From Nocardioidaceae bacterium (lineage in GTDB: Bacteria; Actinomycetota; Actinomycetes; Propionibacteriales; Nocardioidaceae), in NCBI GenBank assembly GCA_013696365.1, contig JACCYS010000141.1, forward strand, positions 1 to 23,426: 23,426 bases of DNA, written 5' to 3'. The notes under the pieces were generated by a model that was given only the letters and a program-made list of their open reading frames with translations, was not told where the DNA came from and did not search any database. Made by a program: the position numbers and the translations under genes. This document shows positions 1 to 6,239 of the stretch, piece after piece. Within the stretch, counting starts at the first letter, position 1. The number at the start of each line of letters is the position of its first letter.

Positions 1-174
1 GCCAAGCAGATCGGCAAGCTGATCCGCGACGACGGACCCAAGGGGGTCAAGGTGCAGGTGCAGGGCGACGAGCTGCGGGTCACGAGCAAGAAGCGCGACG
101 ACCTGCAGGACGTGATCGCGCTCGTCATGGCGCAGGACTACGACTTCGCGGTCCAGTTCACCAACTACCGCTGA
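1..174 (+). CDS. yajQ: YajQ family nucleotide-binding protein, C-terminal part
   Basis: The window opens inside this gene; the last 57 residues and the TGA stop are present. The visible residues start AKQIGKLIRDDGPKGVKVQV, continue with a segment EL-RVTSKKRDDLQDVIALV, and end DFAVQFTNYR. This matches the C-terminal half of the small YajQ (UPF0234) family, whose members are about 160 residues long. YajQ proteins are cytoplasmic; some bind cyclic di-GMP or other nucleotides, but the role in actinobacteria is not established. The start lies outside the window. It is followed by the vapBC pair after about 45 nt with its own promoter. Family assignment is firm from the ending; function is known only in general terms. 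Confidence 0.88.
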   Translation, partial: AKQIGKLIRDDGPKGVKVQVQGDELRVTSKKRDDLQDVIALVMAQDYDFAVQFTNYR

Positions 175-198
175 ACGCGGGGCGGGGAGCATCGTCGG

Positions 199-223
199 TG
201 ATGCACGTATGATGCAGACGTGC
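199..223 (+). promoter_or_regulatory. vapBC promoter and candidate autoregulatory operator
   Basis: A good -10 hexamer TATGAT lies at 208-213, six bases before the GTG start at 220, so the transcript probably begins at or next to the start codon (leaderless). The hexamer sits inside an inverted repeat, GCACGT (203-208) and ACGTGC (218-223), with a 9-nt spacer. Two direct copies of TGATGCA (199-205 and 210-216) lie 11 nt apart, one helical turn. VapB antitoxins usually bind such symmetric sites over their own promoter. Binding here is inferred. Confidence 0.5.
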
Positions 224-450
224 GTACCACGGTCGACCTTCCTCCCGCGGTCCACCGCCGTGCCCAGGAGCTCGCGCGGGCTCGCGGTCAGTCCGTATCA
301 GCAACCGTCGTTGAGTTGACCGTCCGGGGGCTGAGCCAGCTCGATGAGCCGGTGGTGATCGGCACTGATGACCGCTCGGGTTTCCCGGTCATCAGCAGCG
401 GTCGCCACATCACCACGGAGACTGTCGCCGCCGCCCTGGACGACGAGTGA
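220..450 (+). CDS. vapB: VapB-type ribbon-helix-helix antitoxin
   Basis: A 76-residue protein. Residues 1-38 (MRTTVDLPPAVHRRAQELAR, then a second helix ending VVELTVRGL) form a ribbon-helix-helix DNA-binding fold: one strand and two helices. The C-terminal part carries GFPVISSGRHITTETVAAALDD-like sequence, typical of the VapB tail that wraps the toxin and blocks its active site. The GTG start at 220 is the only start that preserves the initial beta strand, and it lies directly downstream of a -10 element. The stop overlaps the next start (GTGA), so the toxin is probably translated only together with the antitoxin. The antitoxin should also repress the operon through the palindrome overlapping the promoter. 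The pairing with a PIN toxin makes the call firm; the target is unknown. Confidence 0.88.
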   Translation: MRTTVDLPPAVHRRAQELARARGQSVSATVVELTVRGLSQLDEPVVIGTDDRSGFPVISSGRHITTETVAAALDDE

Positions 451-842
451 CGACGTACCTCCTCGACGCCAACGTGCTCATCGCCCTGACGGTCGCCGAC
501 CACGAGCACCACGAGCGTGCGTCGTCCTGGGCAGCGACCATCGACCGCTTTGCGGTGTGCCCGATCGTCGAAGGAGCGCTGGTGCGATTCTTTCTGCGGG
601 TCGGCGAGAGCGCGCACGCCGCCGCCGAGGTGCTGCGCGCCCTGCACGCCATGCCTCGCTGCACCTTCTGGCCGGACGCACTGTCATACGCCGACGCAGC
701 GCTCGGCCAAGTTCGAGGTCATCGCCAGGTCACCGACGCCTATCTGGTCGCCCTGGCAGCGGCACAGCCTGACGCGCGACTCGCGACGTTCGATCTGAGC
801 CTTGCACGTGAGCTGCCCGAGGGAACAGTGGCCATCCCGTGA
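447..842 (+). CDS. vapC: VapC-type PIN-domain ribonuclease toxin
   Basis: A 131-residue PIN-domain protein. The acidic residues expected at the Mg/Mn-dependent nuclease centre are present: D7 in LLDANVLIAL, E42 in PIVEGALVRF, D97 in QVTDAYLVALA and D116 in ATFDLSLA. The set is complete, so the toxin should be active. VapC enzymes cleave structured RNA such as tRNA or the rRNA sarcin-ricin loop when their antitoxin is degraded; the RNA cut by this one cannot be read from sequence. The GTG start at 447 overlaps the vapB stop by 4 nt, which indicates translational coupling. The gene ends only 9 nt before the stop of the convergent hydrolase gene, so transcripts may overlap at their 3' ends. Confidence 0.9.
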   Translation: MTTYLLDANVLIALTVADHEHHERASSWAATIDRFAVCPIVEGALVRFFLRVGESAHAAAEVLRALHAMPRCTFWPDALSYADAALGQVRGHRQVTDAYLVALAAAQPDARLATFDLSLARELPEGTVAIP

Positions 843-851
843 GCAGGGCCG

Positions 852-1568
852 TCACCCGCCGCGCAGGTGGGTGCTGAAGAAGGCGTCGATCCGCAGCCAG
901 GCATCGTCCGCGGACTCGTCCTGTCGCCCAGCGTGCATGCCCATCACTGTCCCCAGCGCCCGGACTGCCTTCGGGTAGGGCTGAGTGCTGAGGAAGCTGT
1001 GGCCTGCTGCCGGGTAGGTCTTGATGTCGTGCTCGACGCCGGCGCCATCGAGTGCCTGCTGCAAGCGCTCGGGGCGTCCCCGCATCGAACGGTCCCGGCC
1101 GCCGTACGAGGCGACGATCGGGCAGGCGCCGGTGAGGACTCGCTCGGCGTCGTCGGGGACCTCGCCGTAGTTGACGCTCGCGACCGTGAACGGGTACGCG
1201 GACGCGGCCAGCAGCGCGAAGCCGCCGCCGAGGCAGAAGCCGATCACACCGACCTTGCCGCTGGCGCGCTCATGGTCACACAGGTAGCCCCGCGCCGCCT
1301 CGATCGCGTCGAAGAACTCGCCGCTACCGGCCGACAGCTGTCGGAAGGCGCCGCGCAGGCAGGTGGTCCAGTGCCGGCCCTCGAAGAAGTCCGGTGCGAG
1401 CGCCAGGTAGCCCAATGAGGCCACCCGGTCGGTCAGGACGCGGATGTCCTCGTTGAGCCCGAACAGCTCGTGGATGACGACGACACCGGGCCTGGCTTCT
1501 GCGCCGGTTGGCTCGGCAAGGTAGGCGTTTCGCTGACCATCCGGGGTGGCGAACGTGACATCGGTCAT
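852..1568 (-). CDS. Dienelactone hydrolase family protein
   Basis: A 238-residue alpha/beta hydrolase of the dienelactone hydrolase (DLH) family, close to the usual family length. The family triad is visible: nucleophile C112 in GVIGFCLGGGF, D159 in YGGRDRSM and H190 in PAAGHSF. The HELFG motif (residues 33-37), with E34, is also present; in DLH this glutamate tunes the cysteine. DLH proper opens 4-carboxymethylenebut-2-enolide in chloroaromatic breakdown, but most chromosomal paralogues have unknown ester or lactone substrates, and no ring-cleavage genes are nearby. The ATG at 1568 was chosen because MTDVTFATPDGQ is the family N-terminus. The reading frame stays open a further 267 nt upstream (to 1835), where it runs into the neighbouring gene and encodes a non-family sequence. 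It lies 128 nt downstream of the nuoI-like gene on the same strand. Likely cytoplasmic, since no signal peptide is seen. Confidence 0.85.
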   Translation of the reverse strand: MTDVTFATPDGQRNAYLAEPTGAEARPGVVVIHELFGLNEDIRVLTDRVASLGYLALAPDFFEGRHWTTCLRGAFRQLSAGSGEFFDAIEAARGYLCDHERASGKVGVIGFCLGGGFALLAASAYPFTVASVNYGEVPDDAERVLTGACPIVASYGGRDRSMRGRPERLQQALDGAGVEHDIKTYPAAGHSFLSTQPYPKAVRALGTVMGMHAGRQDESADDAWLRIDAFFSTHLRGG

Positions 1569-1659
1569 GGCGGGGAGCCTGCCATGCGAAAGACAGCCGG
1601 CATCGCACGAGTCGCGAGTGCGCAGGCTTACGTCACTGGAGTCGCGTGGACTGCGTCGA

Positions 1660-1669
1660 AGTGCGCACT
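1660..1669. repeat. 10-bp perfect palindrome AGTGCGCACT
   Basis: A self-complementary 10-mer lies in the 128-nt gap between the nuoI-like gene and the hydrolase gene. A partial copy, GAGTGCGCA, occurs about 45 bases to the left (around 1616-1624), and an 8-mer GAGTCGCG is repeated at 1609-1616 and 1639-1646. It may be an operator upstream of the hydrolase gene; no convincing -10 was found beside it. Confidence 0.3.
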
Positions 1670-1672
1670 CGG

Positions 1673-1685
1673 TGGCATTTTGCCA
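1673..1685 (-). terminator. Candidate terminator hairpin of the nuoB-C-I-like operon
   Basis: TGGCA (1673-1677), three bases, then TGCCA (1681-1685) form a perfect 5-bp stem with a 3-nt loop. It lies 11 nt beyond the stop of the nuoI-like gene on the minus strand. There is no clear U tract after it, so intrinsic termination is only possible. The stem is short. Confidence 0.35.
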
Positions 1686-1696
1686 GCGCGGGCACC

Positions 1697-2029
1697 TCAC
1701 TCGACCAGCCAGTCGGCGAGCCGCTCGCGCTCGTGCAGCAGCGCGCCGACTGCCTGCTCGGCGTAGGCATGTGCCGGCGCCCACTCGAGGGCGTCGAACG
1801 GGCAGACCTCGACACAGATGCCGCAGTACATGCACAGCGACCAGTCGATCGCGAAGCGATCCAGCACCGCCGTCGTACGGGGCCGCCCGCCCTCTGCGGG
1901 CACCTCAGTGACCCCGTGACTGTCGACGTGGATGCACCACGACGGACACTCCCGCGCGCAGAGCATGCAGGACGTGCAGTTGTCCTCGATCAGCGCGATC
2001 ACGCCGCGGGAGCGTTCCGGCACGCTCAC
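1697..2029 (-). CDS. NuoI-like 2x[4Fe-4S] ferredoxin-type protein (second copy)
   Basis: A 110-residue protein with two complete [4Fe-4S] binding motifs. The first is C18, C21, C24, C28 (NCTSCMLCARECP) and the second C66, C69, C72, C76 (SLCMYCGICVEVCPFDA). It resembles the cluster-bearing core of NuoI and of the ferredoxin-like subunits of group 4 hydrogenases, and is about half the length of the NuoI encoded in the main operon of this window. It should carry electrons between a donor and the NuoB-like N2-type centre. The GTG start at 2029 overlaps the stop of the nuoC-like gene (GTGA), making it the third gene of a coupled operon. No membrane anchor is visible. Fold and cluster ligands are certain; partners beyond the two neighbours are inferred. 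Confidence 0.85.
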   Translation of the reverse strand: MSVPERSRGVIALIEDNCTSCMLCARECPSWCIHVDSHGVTEVPAEGGRPRTTAVLDRFAIDWSLCMYCGICVEVCPFDALEWAPAHAYAEQAVGALLHERERLADWLVE

Positions 2030-2709
2030 CGGGCGCCGCCCCGCCGCGGCTTTCGGTCAGAGGCCACCGCCAGCGGATCCGGGTCTGGCGAGCCGGATTC
2101 TCTCGGACCCCACTCGCCCGGCTCCGGCACGCCGGCCGGACGGCTGCGTCGACGAGGAGCCCGCCGGGCCGAGGCTGCGGCATCCCCCCGCGCTGCCTGC
2201 TGCCGGGCCAGCGATGCGTCGGACTCGCCCGGCTCCTTCGCACCCGGCCAGGGCTCGGCGACACGGGAGGCGAGCACAAAGTCCTTGCGCAGCGGGTGGC
2301 CCTCGAAGTCGGCGGACAGCAGCAGGCGCCCGCCGACACCGGCACCGTCGGTGAAGTGCACACCGAACATCTCCGCCACCTCACGCTCGTGCCAACTGGC
2401 GCCGGCGAACACCCCGGACACCGAGGGCACCGCGGGCTCCTCGCGTGACACCAGCGTCCGCAGGATCAACGTCCGCATGCGGGCACCCTTGGACGGCGGA
2501 ATCGCGACGTGGCACACCAGTCGGTAGCCGTCGCGCACTTCGTCCACCGCGGTCAGCCAGTCGAAGAACGTGCAGCCGAGCTCGTCGCGGGCGGTGCGGA
2601 GGGCTCCCAGCCAGCCCGCGACCGCGACGTCGACCCGGGCCACCCCGAAGTCGTCGTGCACCTCGGCGCCCAACACCGCACCCACCTGCGCGGCCCACTC
2701 GGCGGTCAC
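2026..2709 (-). CDS. NuoC-like subunit (30 kDa type) with basic Pro/Arg-rich tail
   Basis: A 227-residue protein. Residues 1-150 match the NuoC/30-kDa fold: FFDWLTAVDEV (48-58), SWHEREVAEMFGVHF (105-119) and FEGHPLRKDF (135-144). The family signature normally reads ERE-x-x-DMFG; here the Asp is Glu (EMFG). Residues 151-227 are a low-complexity, charged tail rich in Ala, Arg and Pro ending RKPRRGGAR, which is not part of the family. NuoC holds no cofactor; it braces the NuoB/NuoD junction in complex I. The GTG start at 2709 overlaps the nuoB-like stop (GTGA). The frame extends further upstream but into the nuoB-like gene. There is no fused or adjacent NuoD, which is unusual for a NuoC. Confident on family, unsure on function. 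Confidence 0.83.
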   Translation of the reverse strand: MTAEWAAQVGAVLGAEVHDDFGVARVDVAVAGWLGALRTARDELGCTFFDWLTAVDEVRDGYRLVCHVAIPPSKGARMRTLILRTLVSREEPAVPSVSGVFAGASWHEREVAEMFGVHFTDGAGVGGRLLLSADFEGHPLRKDFVLASRVAEPWPGAKEPGESDASLARQQAARGDAAASARRAPRRRSRPAGVPEPGEWGPRESGSPDPDPLAVASDRKPRRGGAR

Positions 2710-3170
2710 GACTCCACCCCCGCCAGCTGACGCCTCAGTTGGGCCAACCCGTCGAGCAGCGCCTCGGGTCTCGGGGGGCAGCCAGGGACGTAGACGTCGA
2801 CGGGCAGCAGCTGGTCGACACCCTTGGTCACGCAGTAGGAGTCCCAGTACGGCCCTCCGGAGTTGGCACACGAGCCGAAGGAGATGACATGGCGCGACCG
2901 GCGCATCCGCTCCCAGATCGCCAGCACCGACGGCGCCAGTGCGTCGGTCACCGTGCCGGACACGACGAGGACGTCGGCGCCCTCGGGGCCCGGCGCCAAC
3001 AGATCAAGGCCGCGGGCCAGCTCAGCATCGGAGTCCCCGGCCCGGGCGGTTTTCAGGCGGACACTGGCGGCGGCGTACTCCAGCGCGCAGCAGGCCAACG
3101 CCAGGTCATGAACCCGCCAGCGGGTGCCGCCCAGCGGCACCTCGTCCACGCGCACCTGCGCCTCGCCCAT
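2706..3170 (-). CDS. NuoB-like [4Fe-4S] subunit (second copy)
   Basis: A 154-residue member of the NuoB/HyfI/MbhJ family. All four ligands of the N2-type [4Fe-4S] cluster are present: adjacent C27-C28 (ALACCALEYAA), C101 (ISFGSCANSGG) and C131 (YVPGCPPRPEALL). It is shorter than canonical NuoB of complex I (about 180-220 residues) and nearer the length of group 4 hydrogenase small subunits. In both families this subunit passes electrons from the ferredoxin-like subunit to the catalytic large subunit, which is not encoded in this window. The ATG at 3170 was chosen because it lies 7 nt after a -10 element and starts the family-like sequence; the frame stays open 54 nt upstream. First gene of a three-gene coupled operon, divergent from the aldo/keto reductase gene. 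Confidence 0.86.
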   Translation of the reverse strand: MGEAQVRVDEVPLGGTRWRVHDLALACCALEYAAASVRLKTARAGDSDAELARGLDLLAPGPEGADVLVVSGTVTDALAPSVLAIWERMRRSRHVISFGSCANSGGPYWDSYCVTKGVDQLLPVDVYVPGCPPRPEALLDGLAQLRRQLAGVES

Positions 3171-3177
3171 GACGCGG

Positions 3178-3183
3178 AGTGTA
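3178..3183 (-). promoter_or_regulatory. -10 element of the nuoB-C-I-like operon (leaderless)
   Basis: On the minus strand TACACT fits the actinobacterial -10 pattern TAnnnT. Exactly seven bases separate it from the ATG at 3170, so the mRNA would begin at the start codon. No clear -35 hexamer precedes it. The large inverted repeat at 3206-3261 lies just upstream, in a position suited to an activator or repressor. Confidence 0.45.
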
Positions 3184-3205
3184 AGCCGTGGGGATCCGCC
3201 ACCCC

Positions 3206-3261
3206 GTCGAGTTGTCACTGCCACGTTGCGCTCTAGGGTCGTGTGACAGTGACAAGTCGAC
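3206..3261. promoter_or_regulatory. 15-bp inverted repeat in the divergent nuoB-like / aldo-keto reductase region
   Basis: The left arm GTCGAGTTGTCACTG (3206-3220) and right arm CAGTGACAAGTCGAC (3247-3261) are complementary at 14 of 15 positions, separated by 26 nt. The arms are about four helical turns apart centre to centre. The left arm contains TTGTCA (3212-3217), which with TAGGGT at 3234-3239 (16-nt spacing) makes a plausible promoter for the rightward gene. The right arm would cover the region just after that transcription start. This looks like paired operator half-sites for a dimeric regulator, which could control both divergent genes. The alternative, a hairpin in the leader RNA, would include only the right arm, so DNA binding is favoured. 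Confidence 0.55.
3212..3239 (+). promoter_or_regulatory. Candidate promoter of the aldo/keto reductase gene
   Basis: A -35 TTGTCA (five of six bases of TTGACA) at 3212-3217 and a -10 TAGGGT (TAnnnT) at 3234-3239 are spaced by 16 nt. The transcript would start near 3246 and carry a leader of about 40 nt with the ribosome binding site AGAGGAG at 3274-3280. Confidence 0.4.
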
Positions 3262-3286
3262 GACGTCCGGTCCAGAGGAGCAGTTC

Positions 3287-4156
3287 ATGCAGCAGCGCAC
3301 GATCGGTGATGTGTCGGTCTCGGCGATCGGCCTCGGTGCGATGCCCTTGTCGATCGACCCCGCCCCCGACGATGCCCGCGCCGACGAAACCGTGCACGCT
3401 GCCCTCGACGCGGGCGTACGGCTGATCGACACCGCCGACGCATACACGGTCGAGCAGGGCGGCTTCGCCCCCGGACACAACGAGACCGTCGTCGCTCGGG
3501 CACTCGGCTCCTACGGCGCAGACACCAGCGACGTGCTGGTAGCCACCAAGGGCGGGCATGTCCGCAGTGGGTCCGGCGGGTGGGAGGTCGACGGCCGACC
3601 CGAGCATCTTCGCGGGGCATGCGAGGCGTCCCTGCGGCGGCTGGGCGTCGAGGCGATCGGGCTGTACCAACACCACCGGCCGGACCCGGACGTGCCGTAC
3701 GAGGAGACGATGGGGGCGCTCAAGGACCTGCACGAGGCCGGCCTGGTGCGCTACGTCGGGATCTCGAACGCCGACCCAGACCAGATCCGCACCGCCTATG
3801 AGGTGATCGGTGCCGGGCTGGTCAGCGTGCAGAACCAACTGTCGCCAGCGTTCCGCTCCAGCCTGCCTGAGGTTGGGGTGTGCGACGAGCTCGGGCTGGC
3901 TTTCCTGCCGTGGAGCCCGCTGGGTGGCACCGGCGGCCGCGCAGGTCGGCTCGGCTCGGAACACGGCGCTTTCGCCGACATCGCTGAAGCGCGCGGAGTG
4001 AGCCCGCAGCAGGTCTGCTTGGCCTGGCTGCTGGGACTGTCCCCCCGGGTGCTGCCGATCCCGGGTGCCAGCCGCCCACAGACGATCAGCGACTCGGCCG
4101 CCGCCGCAGATCTCGAACTGTCCGACGACGAGCGCGGCACCCTCGACGCCGCCTAA
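3287..4156 (+). CDS. Aldo/keto reductase
   Basis: A 289-residue NAD(P)H-dependent reductase of the AKR superfamily (TIM barrel, cytoplasmic). The catalytic tetrad can be placed: D48 and Y53 in LIDTADAYTVEQ, K88 in VLVATKGG and H130 in LYQHHRPDPDVP. The nucleotide-binding segment LPIPGASRPQTISDS (256-270) is present near the C-terminus. The substrate cannot be told from sequence; members reduce aldehydes, ketones and quinones. The ATG at 3287 is supported by a strong AGAGGAG site 6 nt upstream and by the family start MQQRTIGDVSVSAIGLGAM. The frame is open for 99 nt more upstream but without family sequence. Divergent from the nuoB-like operon over a region with a large inverted repeat, so the two units may share a regulator. 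Confidence 0.88.
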   Translation: MQQRTIGDVSVSAIGLGAMPLSIDPAPDDARADETVHAALDAGVRLIDTADAYTVEQGGFAPGHNETVVARALGSYGADTSDVLVATKGGHVRSGSGGWEVDGRPEHLRGACEASLRRLGVEAIGLYQHHRPDPDVPYEETMGALKDLHEAGLVRYVGISNADPDQIRTAYEVIGAGLVSVQNQLSPAFRSSLPEVGVCDELGLAFLPWSPLGGTGGRAGRLGSEHGAFADIAEARGVSPQQVCLAWLLGLSPRVLPIPGASRPQTISDSAAAADLELSDDERGTLDAA

Positions 4157-4236
4157 TCTTACCCGCCCCTTCCCGGACCCACGACCGGCATCGCGCCGCG
4201 AGGTGGACGACTATCGGCGGTCAGTGGCCAGGCGCC

Positions 4237-4242
4237 TACCAT
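4237..4242 (+). promoter_or_regulatory. Candidate -10 element for korAB
   Basis: TACCAT fits TAnnnT and would start transcription near 4249, giving a leader of about 50 nt that includes the ribosome binding site AAGGAG (4283-4288) for korA. No good -35 is visible 16-18 nt upstream. It overlaps the 8-bp palindrome ACCATGGT (4238-4245). The 142-nt interval 4157-4298 holds no gene. Confidence 0.35.
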
Positions 4243-4298
4243 GGTGGGTGGCATTCGAGTGACCGTTGAGTCGCCGTGCCCGAAGGAGAGAGGACTGC

Positions 4299-6239
4299 GT
4301 GAGCAAGCAGGTCAAGCAACTCGACCGCGTCATTATTCGATTCGCCGGTGACTCCGGCGACGGGATGCAGCTCACCGGCGACCGGTTCACCGCCGAGACG
4401 GCGGCCTTCGGCAACGACCTGTCGACGCTGCCGAACTTCCCCGCGGAGATCAGGGCACCGCAGGGCACGATGGCCGGGGTATCCAGCTTTCAAGTGCACT
4501 TCGCAGATCACGACATCCTGACGCCCGGTGATGCGCCCGACGTGCTGGTGGCAATGAACCCGGCGGCGCTGCGGGCGAACCTCAAGGACGTGCCCCGCGG
4601 GTCGACGATCATCGTCGATACCCACGACTTCGGGGCGCGCAACCTCGCCAAGGCCGGTTACACCGAGGACCCGCTCGAGGACGGCACCCTCGACCCGTAC
4701 AACCTGCACCCGGTCGACCTCACCACGCTGACCGTGGAGGCGATCAAGGAGTTGGGGCTGTCCCGCAAGGACGCCTCGCGGGCCAAGAACATGTTCGCGC
4801 TCGGGCTGTTGAGCTGGATGTACGGCCGACCCACCGAGCCGACGCTCGAGTTCCTCAGCACCCGCTTCGGCGCCAAGCCGGTGCTGCGGGACGCCAATAT
4901 CACCGCCTTCCACACCGGCTGGAACTATGGCGAGACGACCGAGGCCTTCGCGGTCCGCTACGAGATCAAACCGGCCGAGATGGCTGCCGGCCGGTATCGC
5001 AACATCACCGGTAACGCTGCTTTGTCGTATGGGCTGATCGCTGCGTCGCAGCAGTCCGGACTGCCGTTGTTCCTCGGCGCGTACCCGATCACCCCGGCCT
5101 CCGAGGTCTTGCACGAGCTGAGCAAGCACAAGAGCTTCGGCGTGACCACCTTCCAGGCCGAGGATGAGATCGCCGGGGTGGGCGCCGCGCTGGGTGCGTC
5201 CTTTGGTGGTGCGCTCGGCGTCACCACCACCTCGGGGCCGGGGGTGTCGCTCAAGTCCGAGACGATCGGCCTTGCGGTCATGCTCGAGCTGCCGCTGCTG
5301 GTGTGCGACATCCAGCGTGGCGGGCCCAGCACCGGGCTGCCGACCAAGACCGAGCAGTCCGACCTGCTGCAGGCGATGTTCGGTCGCAACGGTGAGGCAC
5401 CCGTGCCGGTGGTGGCGCCGCAGTCTCCGGTGGACTGTTTCGATGCCGCGATCGAGGCAGCTCGCATCGCGATCACGTACCGCACGCCGGTCATCGTGTT
5501 GTCCGACGGCTACCTGGCGAACGGCTCCGAGCCGTGGCAGCTGCCCGACGTCGCGGACCTGCCGGTCATCGACCCCGCCTTCGAGGTGAGCGATCCGAGC
5601 GCCAACGCCGACACCGGCGAACCGTTCCAGCCGTACGCACGTGACCCCGAGACCCTGGCCCGCCCGTGGGCGCTGCCGGGCACCCCGGGGTTGATGCATC
5701 GCATCGGCGGCTTGGAGAAGAAGGACGGCACCGGGGAGATCTCCTACGACCCCGACAACCACGACCTGATGGTGCGCGCCCGCCAGGCCAAAGTGGACGC
5801 GGTCGCCGACGCGCTGCCGGACACGATCGTGGACGACCCGGACGGCGACGCCCGGCTGTTGGTGCTGGGTTGGGGATCGACGTACGGTCCTATCGGCGCG
5901 GGAGTGCGCCGGGTACGCCGCGACGGCCTCAAGGTCGCCCAAGTGCACGTGCGGCATCTCAACCCGTTGCCACGAGATCTCGGTGACATCCTCGCCCGCT
6001 ATGAACGGGTGGTGGTGCCTGAGATGAACCTCGGGCAGCTGGCCATGCTGGTGCGTGCGAAGTATCTGGTGGATGCACGCAGCCACACCCAGGTGCACGG
6101 CCTGCCCTTCAAGGCTGCCGGACTCGCCGAGGTGTTGCGCGAACATCTACGCGACCTCGGTGACGTGCCGCCCGCCAACACCGACCCCGAACAGCCCGGC
6201 CGCAAAAGCCCCGCCACAACTCCGGACGTGATCGCATGA
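4299..6239 (+). CDS. korA: 2-oxoacid:ferredoxin oxidoreductase, alpha subunit (KorA)
   Basis: A 646-residue fused gamma-alpha subunit. Residues 1-215 are the gamma-type domain (IRFAGDSGDGMQLTGDRF at 13-30; NFPAEIRAPQGT at 46-57). From about 237 comes the pyrimidine-binding half of the thiamine diphosphate site: AYPITPASEVL (261-271), FQAEDEIAGVGAALGA (285-300) and GGPSTGLPTKTEQSD (341-355). Domain II follows to the C-terminus. With KorB it converts 2-oxoglutarate (or another 2-oxoacid) plus CoA to succinyl-CoA, CO2 and reduced ferredoxin, replacing or supplementing the NAD-linked dehydrogenase in the TCA cycle. The GTG at 4299 is preferred over an open frame 33 nt further upstream because AAGGAG lies 10 nt before it and MSKQVKQLDRV is the typical start. 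It overlaps korB by 4 nt (ATGA). Substrate is inferred from the actinobacterial family. Confidence 0.92.
   Translation: MSKQVKQLDRVIIRFAGDSGDGMQLTGDRFTAETAAFGNDLSTLPNFPAEIRAPQGTMAGVSSFQVHFADHDILTPGDAPDVLVAMNPAALRANLKDVPRGSTIIVDTHDFGARNLAKAGYTEDPLEDGTLDPYNLHPVDLTTLTVEAIKELGLSRKDASRAKNMFALGLLSWMYGRPTEPTLEFLSTRFGAKPVLRDANITAFHTGWNYGETTEAFAVRYEIKPAEMAAGRYRNITGNAALSYGLIAASQQSGLPLFLGAYPITPASEVLHELSKHKSFGVTTFQAEDEIAGVGAALGASFGGALGVTTTSGPGVSLKSETIGLAVMLELPLLVCDIQRGGPSTGLPTKTEQSDLLQAMFGRNGEAPVPVVAPQSPVDCFDAAIEAARIAITYRTPVIVLSDGYLANGSEPWQLPDVADLPVIDPAFEVSDPSANADTGEPFQPYARDPETLARPWALPGTPGLMHRIGGLEKKDGTGEISYDPDNHDLMVRARQAKVDAVADALPDTIVDDPDGDARLLVLGWGSTYGPIGAGVRRVRRDGLKVAQVHVRHLNPLPRDLGDILARYERVVVPEMNLGQLAMLVRAKYLVDARSHTQVHGLPFKAAGLAEVLREHLRDLGDVPPANTDPEQPGRKSPATTPDVIA

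Noticed and set aside
1569..1835. Longer N-terminus for the dienelactone hydrolase
   Set aside because: The added residues are Arg/Cys-rich, overlap the nuoI-like gene and do not belong to the family; MTDVTFATPDG is the family start.
1697..3170. NuoB/C/I-like genes as decaying pseudogenes
   Set aside because: All three frames are intact, keep every cluster ligand, and retain 4-nt overlaps and a promoter, which is not expected of decay.
4241..4348. Small ATG frame (about 35 codons) just before and overlapping korA
   Set aside because: Its start lies inside the candidate -10 and would precede the transcription start; no ribosome site; no known peptide.
4236..6146. 636-codon open frame antisense to korA
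   Set aside because: It mirrors korA in a high-GC region where the opposite strand rarely has stops; its translation is Arg/Gly/His-rich without any recognisable domain.
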